Assembly: GCF_947387525.1 (NCBI RefSeq)
Contig: NZ_CANDNW010000001.1
Location: forward strand, 111,813 to 175,812
Direction of reading: 5' to 3'
DNA: 64,000 nt
Origin: Limosilactobacillus viscerum
Lineage (GTDB): Bacteria > Bacillota > Bacilli > Lactobacillales > Lactobacillaceae
Shown here: piece after piece, positions 24,880 to 33,823 of the stretch
Position numbering within the stretch: position 1 is the first letter of the stretch
How the letters are laid out: each line of letters begins with the position of its first letter
The notes under the pieces: model-generated
Database searches by the model: none
What the model was told of the DNA's origin: nothing
Seen by the model: only the letters and a program-made list of their open reading frames with translations
Program-made: the position numbers and the translations under genes

Positions 24880-24901
24880 GGTGTCACTTTAATGTTACAC
24901 C
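24880..24901. promoter_or_regulatory. Imperfect palindrome upstream of ppk2
   Basis: A 22-bp dyad with GGTGT and ACACC ends lies just upstream of the ppk2 RBS and overlaps a weak -10. It could be an operator or a 5' UTR hairpin. No known regulator consensus matched. Confidence 0.35.
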
Positions 24902-24981
24902 ACTTTCTTGGGAGTCGTTAACCCTATTTCGTTGCCGGTAGTCTTTGCCGAGAGAAAAACTGCAATTTGTCGAAATTTATA

Positions 24982-25010
24982 TTGACAAAAAGTAAGCTGG
25001 CAGGTATATT
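24982..25010 (+). promoter_or_regulatory. Promoter of the Cys leader/tcyP transcript
   Basis: TTGACA (24982-24987), a 17-nt spacer and TATATT (25005-25010) give a start near 25017, 14 nt before the leader RBS AAGGAG (25031-25036). Confidence 0.72.
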
Positions 25011-25041
25011 TGGTGTAATCTTAGAAACGAAAGGAGTAATT

Positions 25042-25155
25042 ATGATGACTAACGCAATCTTTACCAAGAATACTGCTTGTTGTGCATGTTGTGCGAACGC
25101 CAACATGCTATTTGCGTTACCTGATAATTACTCAGCAAACGGACGACAAAGTTAA
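25042..25155 (+). CDS. Cysteine-rich leader peptide (37 aa)
   Basis: The ORF encodes MMTNAIFTKNTACCACCANA and 17 more residues. Four of five residues at 13-17 are Cys (codons 25078-25092). Either ATG 25042 or 25045 can start; the second has 8-nt spacing to AAGGAG. It lies between a strong promoter and terminator hairpins, upstream of a cystine transporter gene. The Cys run is unusual in lactobacilli, which makes a Cys-tRNA sensing role likely. It is inferred from position and composition. Confidence 0.72.
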   Translation: MMTNAIFTKNTACCACCANANMLFALPDNYSANGRQS

Positions 25156-25231
25156 TCAACAAGTAGTTTTGTCGTTTTTAAATATTTGCCGATAAGAGTT
25201 CTCAGAGTGCGCGCACTGGGAACTCTTTTTT
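25143..25231 (+). terminator. Two terminator-like hairpins after the Cys leader
   Basis: Hairpin A pairs ACGACAAA (25143-25150) with TTTGTCGT (25168-25175), followed by U residues; the leader stop codon (25153-25155) lies in its loop. Hairpin B pairs AAGAGTTC (25194-25201) with GAACTCTT (25219-25226), with an inner AGTGC/GCACT stem and a U run. GCAAA (25135-25139) can pair with TTTGC at 25111-25115 or at 25185-25189, so alternative folds exist. I found no antiterminator that overlaps hairpin B directly. Confidence 0.65.
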
Positions 25232-25282
25232 GTTGCTAAGATTTTGAACTCATTCCATGAAATTTAGAAAGAGGCACTAAAT

Positions 25283-26668
25283 ATGCAAGCACTAATAATT
25301 GTCATTATCGCCGCCGCAATCATGGCGGGGATGATCTACCTCCACCGCCGCCACTGGGGATTTAATAAGTTAGTTTTTCTGGCCCTAGTACTGGGAATTA
25401 TCGGTGGGGCGGCCATTCAACTTATGTACGGCCCCACTAGTAAAACCGTTACTAACGCCATTGATTGGATTAACATTGTCGGGAACGGCTACATCGCCCT
25501 CCTCCAAATGTTGGTAATTCCCCTGGTCTTCGTTTCTTTGGTAAGCGCCTTTACCCGTCTTAAGGCCAAGACTAACCTGAAGAAGATGACCACCAATGTT
25601 TTGGGAATTCTCCTCTCTACCACCGCGGTTGCTTCCTTTATCGGAATCATGAGCGTCCTCCTCTTCAACCTCCAAGGAGCTGGGTTTATCAGGGGGATGG
25701 CTGCTAATTCAACCGCCATTGATGCCATTAAAACTCATCAGGCAACATTAAAGGGGCTGACACTTCCCCAACAGATTACGAGCCTCCTGCCAACAAATAT
25801 TTTTGCTGACTTTGCAGGCACCCGGTCTTCAAGTACGATTGCGGTCGTAATCTTCTCACTAATGGTAGGAATTGCTTACCTCTGGCTGCGGGATAACCAA
25901 CCAGAAGAAGCGCGGGTCTTTGCTAAGGGAATTGCCGCCCTGCAAGGAATCGTCAGCCGCCTGGTTAAGATGGTTCTTGAATTGACGCCATATGGTATTT
26001 TCGCCTTGATGGTTAAAGCAACTGCTACCAGCAGCTTTGCTTCAATTGCCAAGCTTGGAACCTTCATTATTGCGGCCTATGTTGCAATTATCGCTATGTT
26101 TATCGTCCACACACTAATCTTGATTGCCAACCGGATCAACCCGGTTACCTACTATAAAAAGGCCTGGCCAGCGCTGATCTTTGCCTTTACTTCCCGGACT
26201 AGTGCCGGCACCCTGCCGATCAACGTTAAAATCCAACGTGATTCGTTAGGAGTAAGTTCTTCAATTGCTAATTTTGCCGCTAGCTTTGGATTGACTATCG
26301 GTCAGAATGGCTGTGCCGGAATCTACCCATCAATGGTTGCGGCAATCATTGCCCCAACTGCTGGTATTAACGTTCTCTCCTGGCAATTTATCTTGACCTT
26401 GATCGCGATTGACGTGATTGCTTCCTTCGGGGTTGCTGGTGTTGGTGGTGGGGCAACCTTTACAACTCTGATGGTATTAGGAACGTTAAACCTTCCCGTT
26501 GCTATCATGGGAGTCCTAATTGCCATAGACCCCATCATCGATATGGCCCGGACTGCCTTAAACGTCAATGACTCAATTCTTGCCGGGGTAGTTACCGCTA
26601 AGAATATGGGTGAACTTGATCATGACAAGTTAGGTGACCAAAATAACATCGTCGCTAACGAACTTTAG
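25283..26668 (+). CDS. tcyP: L-cystine symporter TcyP
   Basis: The 461-aa DAACS-family symporter has about ten hydrophobic segments and FTSRTSAGTLPINVKIQ, followed by SFGLTIGQNGCAGIYPSMVA, both characteristic of TcyP cystine transporters rather than glutamate or dicarboxylate members. It imports L-cystine driven by cations. The upstream Cys leader matches this substrate. Start ATG with RBS AAAGAGG. Ends next to a Noc palindrome. Confidence 0.85.
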   Translation: MQALIIVIIAAAIMAGMIYLHRRHWGFNKLVFLALVLGIIGGAAIQLMYGPTSKTVTNAIDWINIVGNGYIALLQMLVIPLVFVSLVSAFTRLKAKTNLKKMTTNVLGILLSTTAVASFIGIMSVLLFNLQGAGFIRGMAANSTAIDAIKTHQATLKGLTLPQQITSLLPTNIFADFAGTRSSSTIAVVIFSLMVGIAYLWLRDNQPEEARVFAKGIAALQGIVSRLVKMVLELTPYGIFALMVKATATSSFASIAKLGTFIIAAYVAIIAMFIVHTLILIANRINPVTYYKKAWPALIFAFTSRTSAGTLPINVKIQRDSLGVSSSIANFAASFGLTIGQNGCAGIYPSMVAAIIAPTAGINVLSWQFILTLIAIDVIASFGVAGVGGGATFTTLMVLGTLNLPVAIMGVLIAIDPIIDMARTALNVNDSILAGVVTAKNMGELDHDKLGDQNNIVANEL

Positions 26669-26671
26669 TTT

Positions 26672-26685
26672 ATTTCCCGGGAAAT
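26672..26685. promoter_or_regulatory. Noc-binding-site palindrome
   Basis: Exact ATTTCCCGGGAAAT, 3 nt after the tcyP stop codon. Confidence 0.65.
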
Positions 26686-26720
26686 TTTCTCGGCATTCAT
26701 TAATACACCGCTAAAAGCAT

Positions 26721-26767
26721 AAAAGTCCACTAACATTCGTTGGATAACGAACGTTAGTGGACTTTTT
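26721..26767. terminator. Bidirectional terminator tcyP / adh
   Basis: AAAGTCCACTAAC-A-TTCGT pairs with ACGAA-C-GTTAGTGGACTTT; T runs on both strands. It lies between two convergent genes. Confidence 0.88.
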
Positions 26768-26785
26768 ACATACTAAATAAGGTGA

Positions 26786-27907
26786 TTACTTTCCTGGCTT
26801 GTAATCCTTGTCGATAATCAATACCGGCTTGATAGTCTTACCCGAAATTGAATCAGCATTAGCTTCGTTAATTTGGTCAAAGTCATAGAACTTTTCAGTC
26901 TTGTCAAAATCAAACATGCCAAGCTTGTAGAACTCAATTAACCGTGGAATATCAACTTGTGGAATTGAGTCCCCCATGTTAACACCGATGATTGTCCGGT
27001 CAGCAGGGCAAAGGTCATTCCAAGTGTTGACGTCAATATGGTTAGCAGTAACAGCGATTGCTGCAAGGACACCACCTTGTGCCAGGGCCTGGATAGCGTC
27101 TTCCATAACCTTAGTAGCACCAGTCGTATCAACAATGTAGTCAACACCTTTACCATCAGTTAAGTCTTGGATTGCCTTAACCATGTCTTGGTCATTAGTG
27201 TTAATAGTATGAGTTGCACCTAATTCCTTAGCTAATTCAAGCCGTGGATCGTTACGGTCAATGGCAATTACCTTCGTGCAGCCAGAGATCTTACCGGCCA
27301 TCATTGCAGCCAAACCAACAGCACCAGTACCAGTTACGGCAATGGTAGAACCTGGTTCCGGCTTCAAGGTGTTAAAGACCGTTCCTGAACCCGTTACGTA
27401 ACCACAACCCAGCGGTCCCAATTTCCGCAAGTCCAGATCCTTTGGTACCTTAACAGCGTTCCGTTCACGAACAACGGTCGCCGTGGTGAATGATGATTGG
27501 TCAAACATATCATCAACTTGGTGGCCGTTTTCGGTAAAGTGGGCACTACCATCAGGACGAACCCCTGATAAGTTATTAGCAGCGTAGTTCAAGCACTTTG
27601 TTGGCTTACCCTTCAAACAGTTAATACAGTTACCACAGCCATAGAATGACAGGATAACGTGGTCACCAGGCTTGAAGTCCTTAACTTCTGGGCCTACCTT
27701 TTCGACAATCCCAGAACCTTCATGACCAAGGATGATTGGGTAACCAATTTCGGCATCACCCTTACGAAGGGCTTCATCAGAGTGGCAAATACCAGTGGCA
27801 ACCATGTGAATTTGAAGGTCGTCAGCTTGCATATCAGCTAATTCAACATCATCACGAATATCAAATTTTGCGCCTTTTTTATCAACAACGGCAGCTTTAA
27901 TTTTCAT
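26786..27907 (-). CDS. Zinc-dependent alcohol dehydrogenase (MDR family)
   Basis: The 373-aa protein has the MDR catalytic zinc site (Cys in TGICHSDEA, His in GHEGSGIV), four structural Cys (CGNCINCLKGKPTKC) and the NAD motif GTGAVG. It resembles class III/aryl-alcohol dehydrogenases that interconvert alcohols and aldehydes. The start at ATG 27907 is preferred, since AAGGAG lies 9 nt upstream; an ATG 9 nt earlier abuts the RBS. Single-gene unit. Confidence 0.85.
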   Translation of the reverse strand: MKIKAAVVDKKGAKFDIRDDVELADMQADDLQIHMVATGICHSDEALRKGDAEIGYPIILGHEGSGIVEKVGPEVKDFKPGDHVILSFYGCGNCINCLKGKPTKCLNYAANNLSGVRPDGSAHFTENGHQVDDMFDQSSFTTATVVRERNAVKVPKDLDLRKLGPLGCGYVTGSGTVFNTLKPEPGSTIAVTGTGAVGLAAMMAGKISGCTKVIAIDRNDPRLELAKELGATHTINTNDQDMVKAIQDLTDGKGVDYIVDTTGATKVMEDAIQALAQGGVLAAIAVTANHIDVNTWNDLCPADRTIIGVNMGDSIPQVDIPRLIEFYKLGMFDFDKTEKFYDFDQINEANADSISGKTIKPVLIIDKDYKPGK

Positions 27908-28058
27908 AAGAAGCATCTCCTTGATTAAATCGCTTACAATGTTTAAAGTATCACAATTTTTCTTTTATCTCTAATGTTTATTTTAAAAAATCTTGATATA
28001 TAAGCAATTTTACTAGTAAAATTCGTTTTTTACTATGTTCAATTAATAACAAAATAAA

Positions 28059-28112
28059 GCAAAAAGGTGGGGAACAAAGTCGTTTGTGTGACTTTGTTCC
28101 CCACCTTTTTGC
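28059..28112. terminator. Very long perfect terminator hairpin
   Basis: A 23-bp perfect inverted repeat (28059-28081 with 28090-28112) with an 8-nt loop and A/T ends. It terminates the leftward MFS/zinc-ribbon transcript and lies upstream of the adh gene. Confidence 0.88.
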
Positions 28113-28116
28113 TAGC

Positions 28117-28425
28117 TCATTCCAATTCCTGCTCGCTTGGGCGTTGGTGCCCGTACTTTAATTTACTAATCCGTTTTTCACGACCTTCATTGACGATAAA
28201 CTGGTCAACTGCTCCACAGTGTTCGCAGGTTACCACAATCTGATAGCGCTGGGAATCGTCATTATTGGTATCCATCCAATTCCGCTCAGCAATTATCAGT
28301 GGTTGCTGGTGGCACTTGTAGCACGGAATGGTTAACCGACAATTTTCCCGGAAACCATCACCCGTTTTTCCGACCATTCCATAACGATCTTCACCATGCA
28401 CATTATCGAAGTTATTGTAAAACAT
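28117..28425 (-). CDS. Small zinc-ribbon protein of unknown function
   Basis: The 102-aa protein has two CxxC pairs (CYKCH near residue 34 and CEHC near 67), which would bind one zinc ion. The remaining sequence is hydrophilic with no recognised domain. ATG 28425 has AAGGAG 8 nt upstream; a GTG 3 nt earlier overlaps the stop of the MFS gene. It is translationally coupled to the transporter, so a joint function is likely but unknown. Confidence 0.6.
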   Translation of the reverse strand: MFYNNFDNVHGEDRYGMVGKTGDGFRENCRLTIPCYKCHQQPLIIAERNWMDTNNDDSQRYQIVVTCEHCGAVDQFIVNEGREKRISKLKYGHQRPSEQELE

Positions 28426-28427
28426 CA

Positions 28428-29630
28428 CTAGTACTCCTTCGTCGCTTGCCGCTTTAGCCGGGCCACCAGGAGAATTACCAGTTCAACCGCAAAAATTGCC
28501 ACCGCACAGATAATAAACAGCAGGTGGTAGGAGGCAGCTCCAATTACTATGCCCCCAAATAACGGACCAAACGCCTTTCCTAGTGAGGAATAGGCATTCA
28601 GGATTCCCTGGTACTTTCCCTTTACTGCCACGGGCGACAGGCTGTTAACAATTGCCGGCATTGTTGGGATCACCGTTGCCTCGCCAATCGTTAATACAAC
28701 CATCGCCAAAATATACCAAGCATATGACTTTGCCGCTAACAACAGGATAAACGAAAGGGCAATCGTAAAGGTTCCAATATATACCAGCATGTAAGGGTTG
28801 TTATACCACCGGTTTAGCCAGGAAATAAGTAACTGGCAGAGGACAATCAAAATTCCGTTAATCGTCCACAACAGGCTATACTTCGTCATTGAGATTCCTT
28901 GCTCGGTCATAAAAACTGACAAGTTACTAGACCATTGTTCATACATCGTCCAGATTACACAAAGACTGAGGAAGAATGTCCAGCAGATCCAGAGGTTGGC
29001 TGCAGGCATCTTTGTCGTTCCCCTGGCATTTTCCTCGTCTGTCAATGGCTGAGCGGCCACTGCTGGCGCTTTACTATCCTTAAAGCAGAGGAGGATGATC
29101 GCCAGGAAAAAGACGTAGAGGACCGTTGTGATTGAGAATAAGGGGGAAATACTACCATCAGAATACTGGTAAAGCGGGCCGACAATTGTTGTTCCCAGCA
29201 CCATTCCTAAATTATTGGCAAAGTAGAGCATGTTAAAAACGTAGCGTCCGTCCTTACTAATCTTAGTCCCATAAGAATTAATCATCGTGATAATCCAGCC
29301 GTTAAAAAAGCCAATTGCCGTTAACAGGAAGGCATAGATTGGCCAGCCATTGAAAAAGATCATTAGGGCGATCACGACCGTTGCCAGGGCAGTGCCACCG
29401 AAAAGCAGCCAGCGCGGATTGTGGCGATCAAAGAGGATCCCACTGATATAGCTTCCAACGACATTGGCGCCGGAATAAAAGAGCAGGATAATCCCCGACA
29501 TGGTTAATGTTTCATGTAATTGTTCATGCATGTATATGGTCGTTAACGGCCAAACAAAGCTGTTTCCAATGCTGCTAATAAACATACAAACCAGCAGCCA
29601 CTTTAATTTAACACCACTCTCTTGTTGCAC
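28428..29630 (-). CDS. MFS transporter
   Basis: About 400 aa with 12 hydrophobic segments and a split near the centre (PLTDEENARGTTKM). The N-terminal half shows WPLTTIYMHEQLHETLTMSG and the loop GILFDRHNPRW, typical of MFS drug exporters such as YfmO/MdtG-like proteins. I place the start at GTG 29630, with GGGAG 9 nt upstream; ATG 29639 directly abuts the RBS. The substrate is unknown. Confidence 0.75.
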   Translation of the reverse strand: MQQESGVKLKWLLVCMFISSIGNSFVWPLTTIYMHEQLHETLTMSGIILLFYSGANVVGSYISGILFDRHNPRWLLFGGTALATVVIALMIFFNGWPIYAFLLTAIGFFNGWIITMINSYGTKISKDGRYVFNMLYFANNLGMVLGTTIVGPLYQYSDGSISPLFSITTVLYVFFLAIILLCFKDSKAPAVAAQPLTDEENARGTTKMPAANLWICWTFFLSLCVIWTMYEQWSSNLSVFMTEQGISMTKYSLLWTINGILIVLCQLLISWLNRWYNNPYMLVYIGTFTIALSFILLLAAKSYAWYILAMVVLTIGEATVIPTMPAIVNSLSPVAVKGKYQGILNAYSSLGKAFGPLFGGIVIGAASYHLLFIICAVAIFAVELVILLVARLKRQATKEY

Positions 29631-29705
29631 TACGGCCATCTCCCAGTTGTTAGCTAGACTTAAAGGACTGTGACAAAGCAAATTGACGCAGCCCTTTATC
29701 GCTTG

Positions 29706-31124
29706 TTATTGATGGTCTTCTGGTACGTAGGCTACCGATGCAAACTTGTTATACGACTTTGCAAACAGCAGCTTGACAGTTCCCCGCGGACCACTACGGT
29801 TCTTTTCAATTATGACTTCAACTTCACTAACGTTGGCAGCGTCATCGTCGTCCTCTTGTTGAGCGGCGCCACCGCCATCTTGTTGGTCCTCATCATCGCC
29901 CTCATGCTCGTAATAATCATCACGGTAGAGGAAGCTGACAATATCGGCATCCTGCTCAATTGACCCTGATTCACGGATATCAGACAAAACCGGCCGCTTA
30001 TCCTGACGCTGTTCAACTCCACGGGATAGCTGCGAAAGAGCAATGACGGGAACTTCCAACTCCTTTGCCAGCTTCTTGAGTTGCCGGGAAATTTCCGAAA
30101 CTTCTTGCTGCCGGTTATCGGGATTATTACCTTCAATCAACTGAAGGTAGTCAATTACGATCAGGCCTAGGTTTCCCTTTTCCTTTGCCAGCCGCCGGCA
30201 ACGGGCCCGAATCTCCGACACCTTAATTCCCGGCGTATCGTCGATGTAAATCTGGGCATTCGAGAGGGTCCCCATTGCCATGTACATACTTTCCCACTCT
30301 TCGGGCGTCAGTTGTCCTGTCCGCAGGTGGTTGGCGTTGATATTTCCTTCCGCACACAGCATCCGGTTAACCAGTGACTCGGCCCCCATTTCAAGGCTGA
30401 AAATAGTAACCGTTGTCCGCTTGCCATCCTCATCAGTCCGCGTTGCGACGTTTTGGGCAATGTTTAGGGCAAAGGCAGTCTTACCAACGGCCGGCCGGGC
30501 AGCAATAATTACCAGTTCATCCTTGTGAAGACCAGTGGTCATTTCATCGAGCTGCTTGTAGCCAGTCTTCAGCCCAGTAACATCAGTCTTTTGCTGGGAC
30601 AACTCATCAATATGGGCAAGGGACTCATCCAGGACCGACGAAATCTTCTTAAAATCGGTCTGGTTATTCCCTTCAGAAACCTGCATAATTCCCCGTTCGG
30701 CAGAATCAAGCAGGTCATCGATTCCCTGGTCATCAGCGTACCCTTCGTTAATGATCTTCGTCGCAGTTTCAATTAACCGCCGCCGGGTCGCTTTATCATG
30801 AACAATCTTGGCATAGTAGCCAACGTCACGCGCAGAAGGCACCGAGGAAGCCAGTTCTGCGATGTATGCTGAACCACCCACATTCTCCGTCTGGTTATCC
30901 TTAGTCAAGGCGTTGTTCATCGTAATGGGGTCGATTGGCTGGTCGTCTTCATAAAGGTCGACCATCTTTTCAAAAATTATCTGGTGGGCACGCCGGTAAA
31001 AGTCCCGCGGCTCCAAATATTCCATTGCATCGGCCAGCGCGTTCTTACTTAAAAAAGCAGCCCCAAGAACTGCTTTTTCGGCTTCAAGATCGCGGGGTTC
31101 TTCTTGTATCGGTGCATTATCCAT
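29706..31124 (-). CDS. dnaB: Replicative DNA helicase DnaB (DnaC in Bacillus)
   Basis: The 472-aa protein has an N-terminal DnaB domain (about 10-115), a linker and a RecA-like ATPase domain with Walker A AARPAVGKTAFALN and Walker B LIVIDYLQL. SQLSRGVEQRQDKRPVLSDIRESG is the DNA-binding loop. The C-terminal part carries an acidic, Gln-rich insert (EHEGDDEDQQDGGG and following) just before the last conserved strand, probably disordered. It unwinds DNA at the fork. Leftward with rplI and gdpP. Confidence 0.96.
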   Translation of the reverse strand: MDNAPIQEEPRDLEAEKAVLGAAFLSKNALADAMEYLEPRDFYRRAHQIIFEKMVDLYEDDQPIDPITMNNALTKDNQTENVGGSAYIAELASSVPSARDVGYYAKIVHDKATRRRLIETATKIINEGYADDQGIDDLLDSAERGIMQVSEGNNQTDFKKISSVLDESLAHIDELSQQKTDVTGLKTGYKQLDEMTTGLHKDELVIIAARPAVGKTAFALNIAQNVATRTDEDGKRTTVTIFSLEMGAESLVNRMLCAEGNINANHLRTGQLTPEEWESMYMAMGTLSNAQIYIDDTPGIKVSEIRARCRRLAKEKGNLGLIVIDYLQLIEGNNPDNRQQEVSEISRQLKKLAKELEVPVIALSQLSRGVEQRQDKRPVLSDIRESGSIEQDADIVSFLYRDDYYEHEGDDEDQQDGGGAAQQEDDDDAANVSEVEVIIEKNRSGPRGTVKLLFAKSYNKFASVAYVPEDHQ

Positions 31125-31160
31125 GACGATACCGCTCCTTTGACTTACTAATCAAAATAC

Positions 31161-31613
31161 CTACTTTTCTGCAATGTGAACGCGGATTTCGGCAGTTACT
31201 TCTGGGTGCAGCTTAATCGGCACATTAACGTAACCGAGGGCCTTGATTGGCGCTGCAAGTTCGATCTTCCGCTTGTCGATCTTAACCTTGTATTGCTTTT
31301 GCAATGCCGTTGCGATCTGCTTAGTGGAGATTGAACCAAACATCCGGCCGTCAGTACCGGCCTTCCCGCTCAGTTCAACGATCGTCTTGTCATTTTCCAA
31401 GACCTTCTTTACCCGCTTTGCTTCTTCTAATTCTTCTTCAGCGTGCTTTTCTTCGGCCCGCTTTTGACCAGCAAGTTGGCTCATTGCAGCCTTAGTAGCC
31501 TGCTTAGCCATCCCCTTCTTGATCAAGAAGTTTTGTGCGTAACCATCAGGAACTTCCTTAACTTGTCCCCGCTTACCGCGTCCACGAACATCTTGTGTAA
31601 AAATAACTTTCAT
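31161..31613 (-). CDS. rplI: 50S ribosomal protein L9
   Basis: The 150-aa protein begins [20 protein letters not shown], the L9 N-domain, and has a long charged connecting helix and C-domain. ATG 31613 has AGGAG 8 nt upstream; the RBS lies over the gdpP stop. It is located between gdpP and dnaB as in most Firmicutes. Confidence 0.97.
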   Translation of the reverse strand: MKVIFTQDVRGRGKRGQVKEVPDGYAQNFLIKKGMAKQATKAAMSQLAGQKRAEEKHAEEELEEAKRVKKVLENDKTIVELSGKAGTDGRMFGSISTKQIATALQKQYKVKIDKRKIELAAPIKALGYVNVPIKLHPEVTAEIRVHIAEK

Positions 31614-31618
31614 CTCTG

Positions 31619-33646
31619 TCACTCCTCTGTTTCTTCTTCATCCTTAGCAGCAGTATCTTTATGGTTGAGGATATCAAGCAATTCCTGCTTAACGTCCGCA
31701 ATTGTCTTGCCGCTAATCTGGGTAGCAGCATTGGCTAAGTGGCCACCACCACCCATTTTTTCCATAATTACCTGTACGTTAAAGTCGCCTAGTGACCGGG
31801 CAGAAACCCCAATTTCACCGTCAGTCCGCTTCGTAATCACAAAGGAAGCGTCGACGTCTGAAATCTGTAAAAGCATATCCGCCGCCTGGGCAGCAGTTAC
31901 GGAGTCATAGTAACGGTCTTCTTCACCGGCACAGATTGCAATATGGCTATTAATCTCAGCCCGTGCAAGCAGGTGGTTCCGTTGCATAAAGCTCCGGGAA
32001 TCTTCCTTCATGAAGGACTGGATCATCATCCCGTCAGCCCCCGCCGAACGAAGGTAACTAGCGGCATCAAAGGTCCGCGTCCCGGCACTCTTAGTAAATG
32101 ACTTCGTATCAATCTGGATCCCTGTCAGCATGGTTGTTGCCTCGAGCTTATTGAGCCCCTCACCTTCACGTGGCTGGTACTCAAACATTTCAGTAATCAG
32201 TTCACAAGTTGAGGAAGCATACGGCTCAATGTAAACCAACAGCGGATTTTCAGGGAACTCTTCGCCCCGCCGGTGGTGGTCAATGATCACTAGCCGGTTT
32301 TGGAGCTTCTCGTAGAGCTCTGGTGAGATCGTAATGCTCTTCTTAGCATGGTCAACCATCACCAGCAAGCTGTTGCCGGTTGCTCTTTCCATCGCCTCGG
32401 CTGGCGAAATAATATGATCCTTGATGCTTTGGTAATTATTAATTTCCCGCATCAAGCGCTGGATATCAGAGTGCTGGTGCTCATCATCAACGACAATCCA
32501 GCACTCCTTACCGTTCATTTCTGCAATCCGGCGAATTCCCAAGCAGGCACCAAGGGAATCCATATCAGGGGTTTTATGTCCCATAACAAAGAGTTGGTCC
32601 GCCTGGCTAATCAATTCTTTTAGGGCCTGGCTAATCATCCGGGCACGAACCCGGGTCCGCTTCTCCATCGGGTTGGTCTTCCCACCGTAGAAACGAGCGG
32701 GCTTATCCTTTGACCGGACAACAACCTGGTCACCACCCCGCCCGAGGGCAAGGTCCAGGTTATCCTGGGCGGTATCAGCCAACCTAATCAAGTTATTTTC
32801 ACCGTAAGCAATTCCCACACTCAACGTTACCGGTGAGTTTTGCTGGGAAGTATTCTCCCGGATAGTATCCAGGATCTTGAACTTCTTCTTTTCGACCGCC
32901 TCAAGTGAAAGCTGATGTCCAATAATCAGGTAATTATCATCATCAATAATCTTCATCAGCAGGTGGTTCTCGGTCGCCCATTTATTAATCTCCGAGGTAA
33001 CGTAGTTGTGAAGGTTGGACACATCCGAGTCACTCATCCCCTGAATCAATTCATCATAGTTATCCAGGTAGATATTTCCCAGGAAAATTTGTTCCTGCTT
33101 GAAGCGTTTGCTGATTTGTTCGTACTTGGTAACATCCATCAAGTAGACAACGTGATTTTGATTTTGAACCAGGAACTCAAACTGCCGTCCCTGCCATGAA
33201 ACTACTTGTGATTCTTCATCGTCCGCATGCTGCTGAACTAGTTGTGCTAACTCATTATCTACCTCCGCTAATGACTTTCCGACAACCCGCTCAAGGCTAA
33301 AGTAGCGGGCCATGTAGGGGGTAATCCACTCAACCTCGTTCTTTTGGTTAAGCATGATCATCCCCATCGGCATTTCGAGCAGGGCTTCTTGTTGTCCCTG
33401 CTTAATTTGATAAAGTAAATGGTTTAAATATTCATTAGCATCGATTACGAGCCGGCGTAGTTGCTTGATACTGGTAAACCCACCAACTAAGGCAATTACC
33501 AGCACAATCACACCAATTAACCAGTTAAAAATAAAGGCAAAAAATAAACTAATAACGGTTAATAATAGCAAATAGCAGACATTCCAGCGGACTGCTGGGT
33601 GTTTAAAATAAAACAGCCAGTTTTCACGACTGAAAAACTTTTGCAT
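31619..33646 (-). CDS. gdpP: Cyclic-di-AMP phosphodiesterase GdpP
   Basis: The 675-aa protein has two membrane helices (about 15-55), a PAS domain (about 75-160), a degenerate GGDEF domain (about 165-300) and a DHH/DHHA1 unit (about 335-655) with [23 protein letters not shown] and [10 protein letters not shown]. It hydrolyses c-di-AMP to pApA. The start at ATG 33646 has GGGAGG 6 nt upstream. The frame extends further upstream to 33760 without a start supported by an RBS. Confidence 0.95.
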   Translation of the reverse strand: MQKFFSRENWLFYFKHPAVRWNVCYLLLLTVISLFFAFIFNWLIGVIVLVIALVGGFTSIKQLRRLVIDANEYLNHLLYQIKQGQQEALLEMPMGMIMLNQKNEVEWITPYMARYFSLERVVGKSLAEVDNELAQLVQQHADDEESQVVSWQGRQFEFLVQNQNHVVYLMDVTKYEQISKRFKQEQIFLGNIYLDNYDELIQGMSDSDVSNLHNYVTSEINKWATENHLLMKIIDDDNYLIIGHQLSLEAVEKKKFKILDTIRENTSQQNSPVTLSVGIAYGENNLIRLADTAQDNLDLALGRGGDQVVVRSKDKPARFYGGKTNPMEKRTRVRARMISQALKELISQADQLFVMGHKTPDMDSLGACLGIRRIAEMNGKECWIVVDDEHQHSDIQRLMREINNYQSIKDHIISPAEAMERATGNSLLVMVDHAKKSITISPELYEKLQNRLVIIDHHRRGEEFPENPLLVYIEPYASSTCELITEMFEYQPREGEGLNKLEATTMLTGIQIDTKSFTKSAGTRTFDAASYLRSAGADGMMIQSFMKEDSRSFMQRNHLLARAEINSHIAICAGEEDRYYDSVTAAQAADMLLQISDVDASFVITKRTDGEIGVSARSLGDFNVQVIMEKMGGGGHLANAATQISGKTIADVKQELLDILNHKDTAAKDEEETEE

Positions 33647-33823
33647 AGTAATCCTCCCAAAAAGGGCACAGTAACCCAATTTTTTCTTGGATAAATCTAT
33701 CATATCACATTCAGTCACTTCAAAATACAATAGCGCACCATTAGAATGGCAAAATAACAAAGGGTAGTGACAGAACTGAATTTTGTTACAGGCCTTATGC
33801 TAGTCTCTATATAAAGTCACTTA

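Noticed and set aside
24967-25041. A 62-aa frame starting at 24967 that includes the Cys leader
   Set aside because: Its start lies upstream of the promoter, so the transcript would not contain it; the leader begins at 25042 or 25045.
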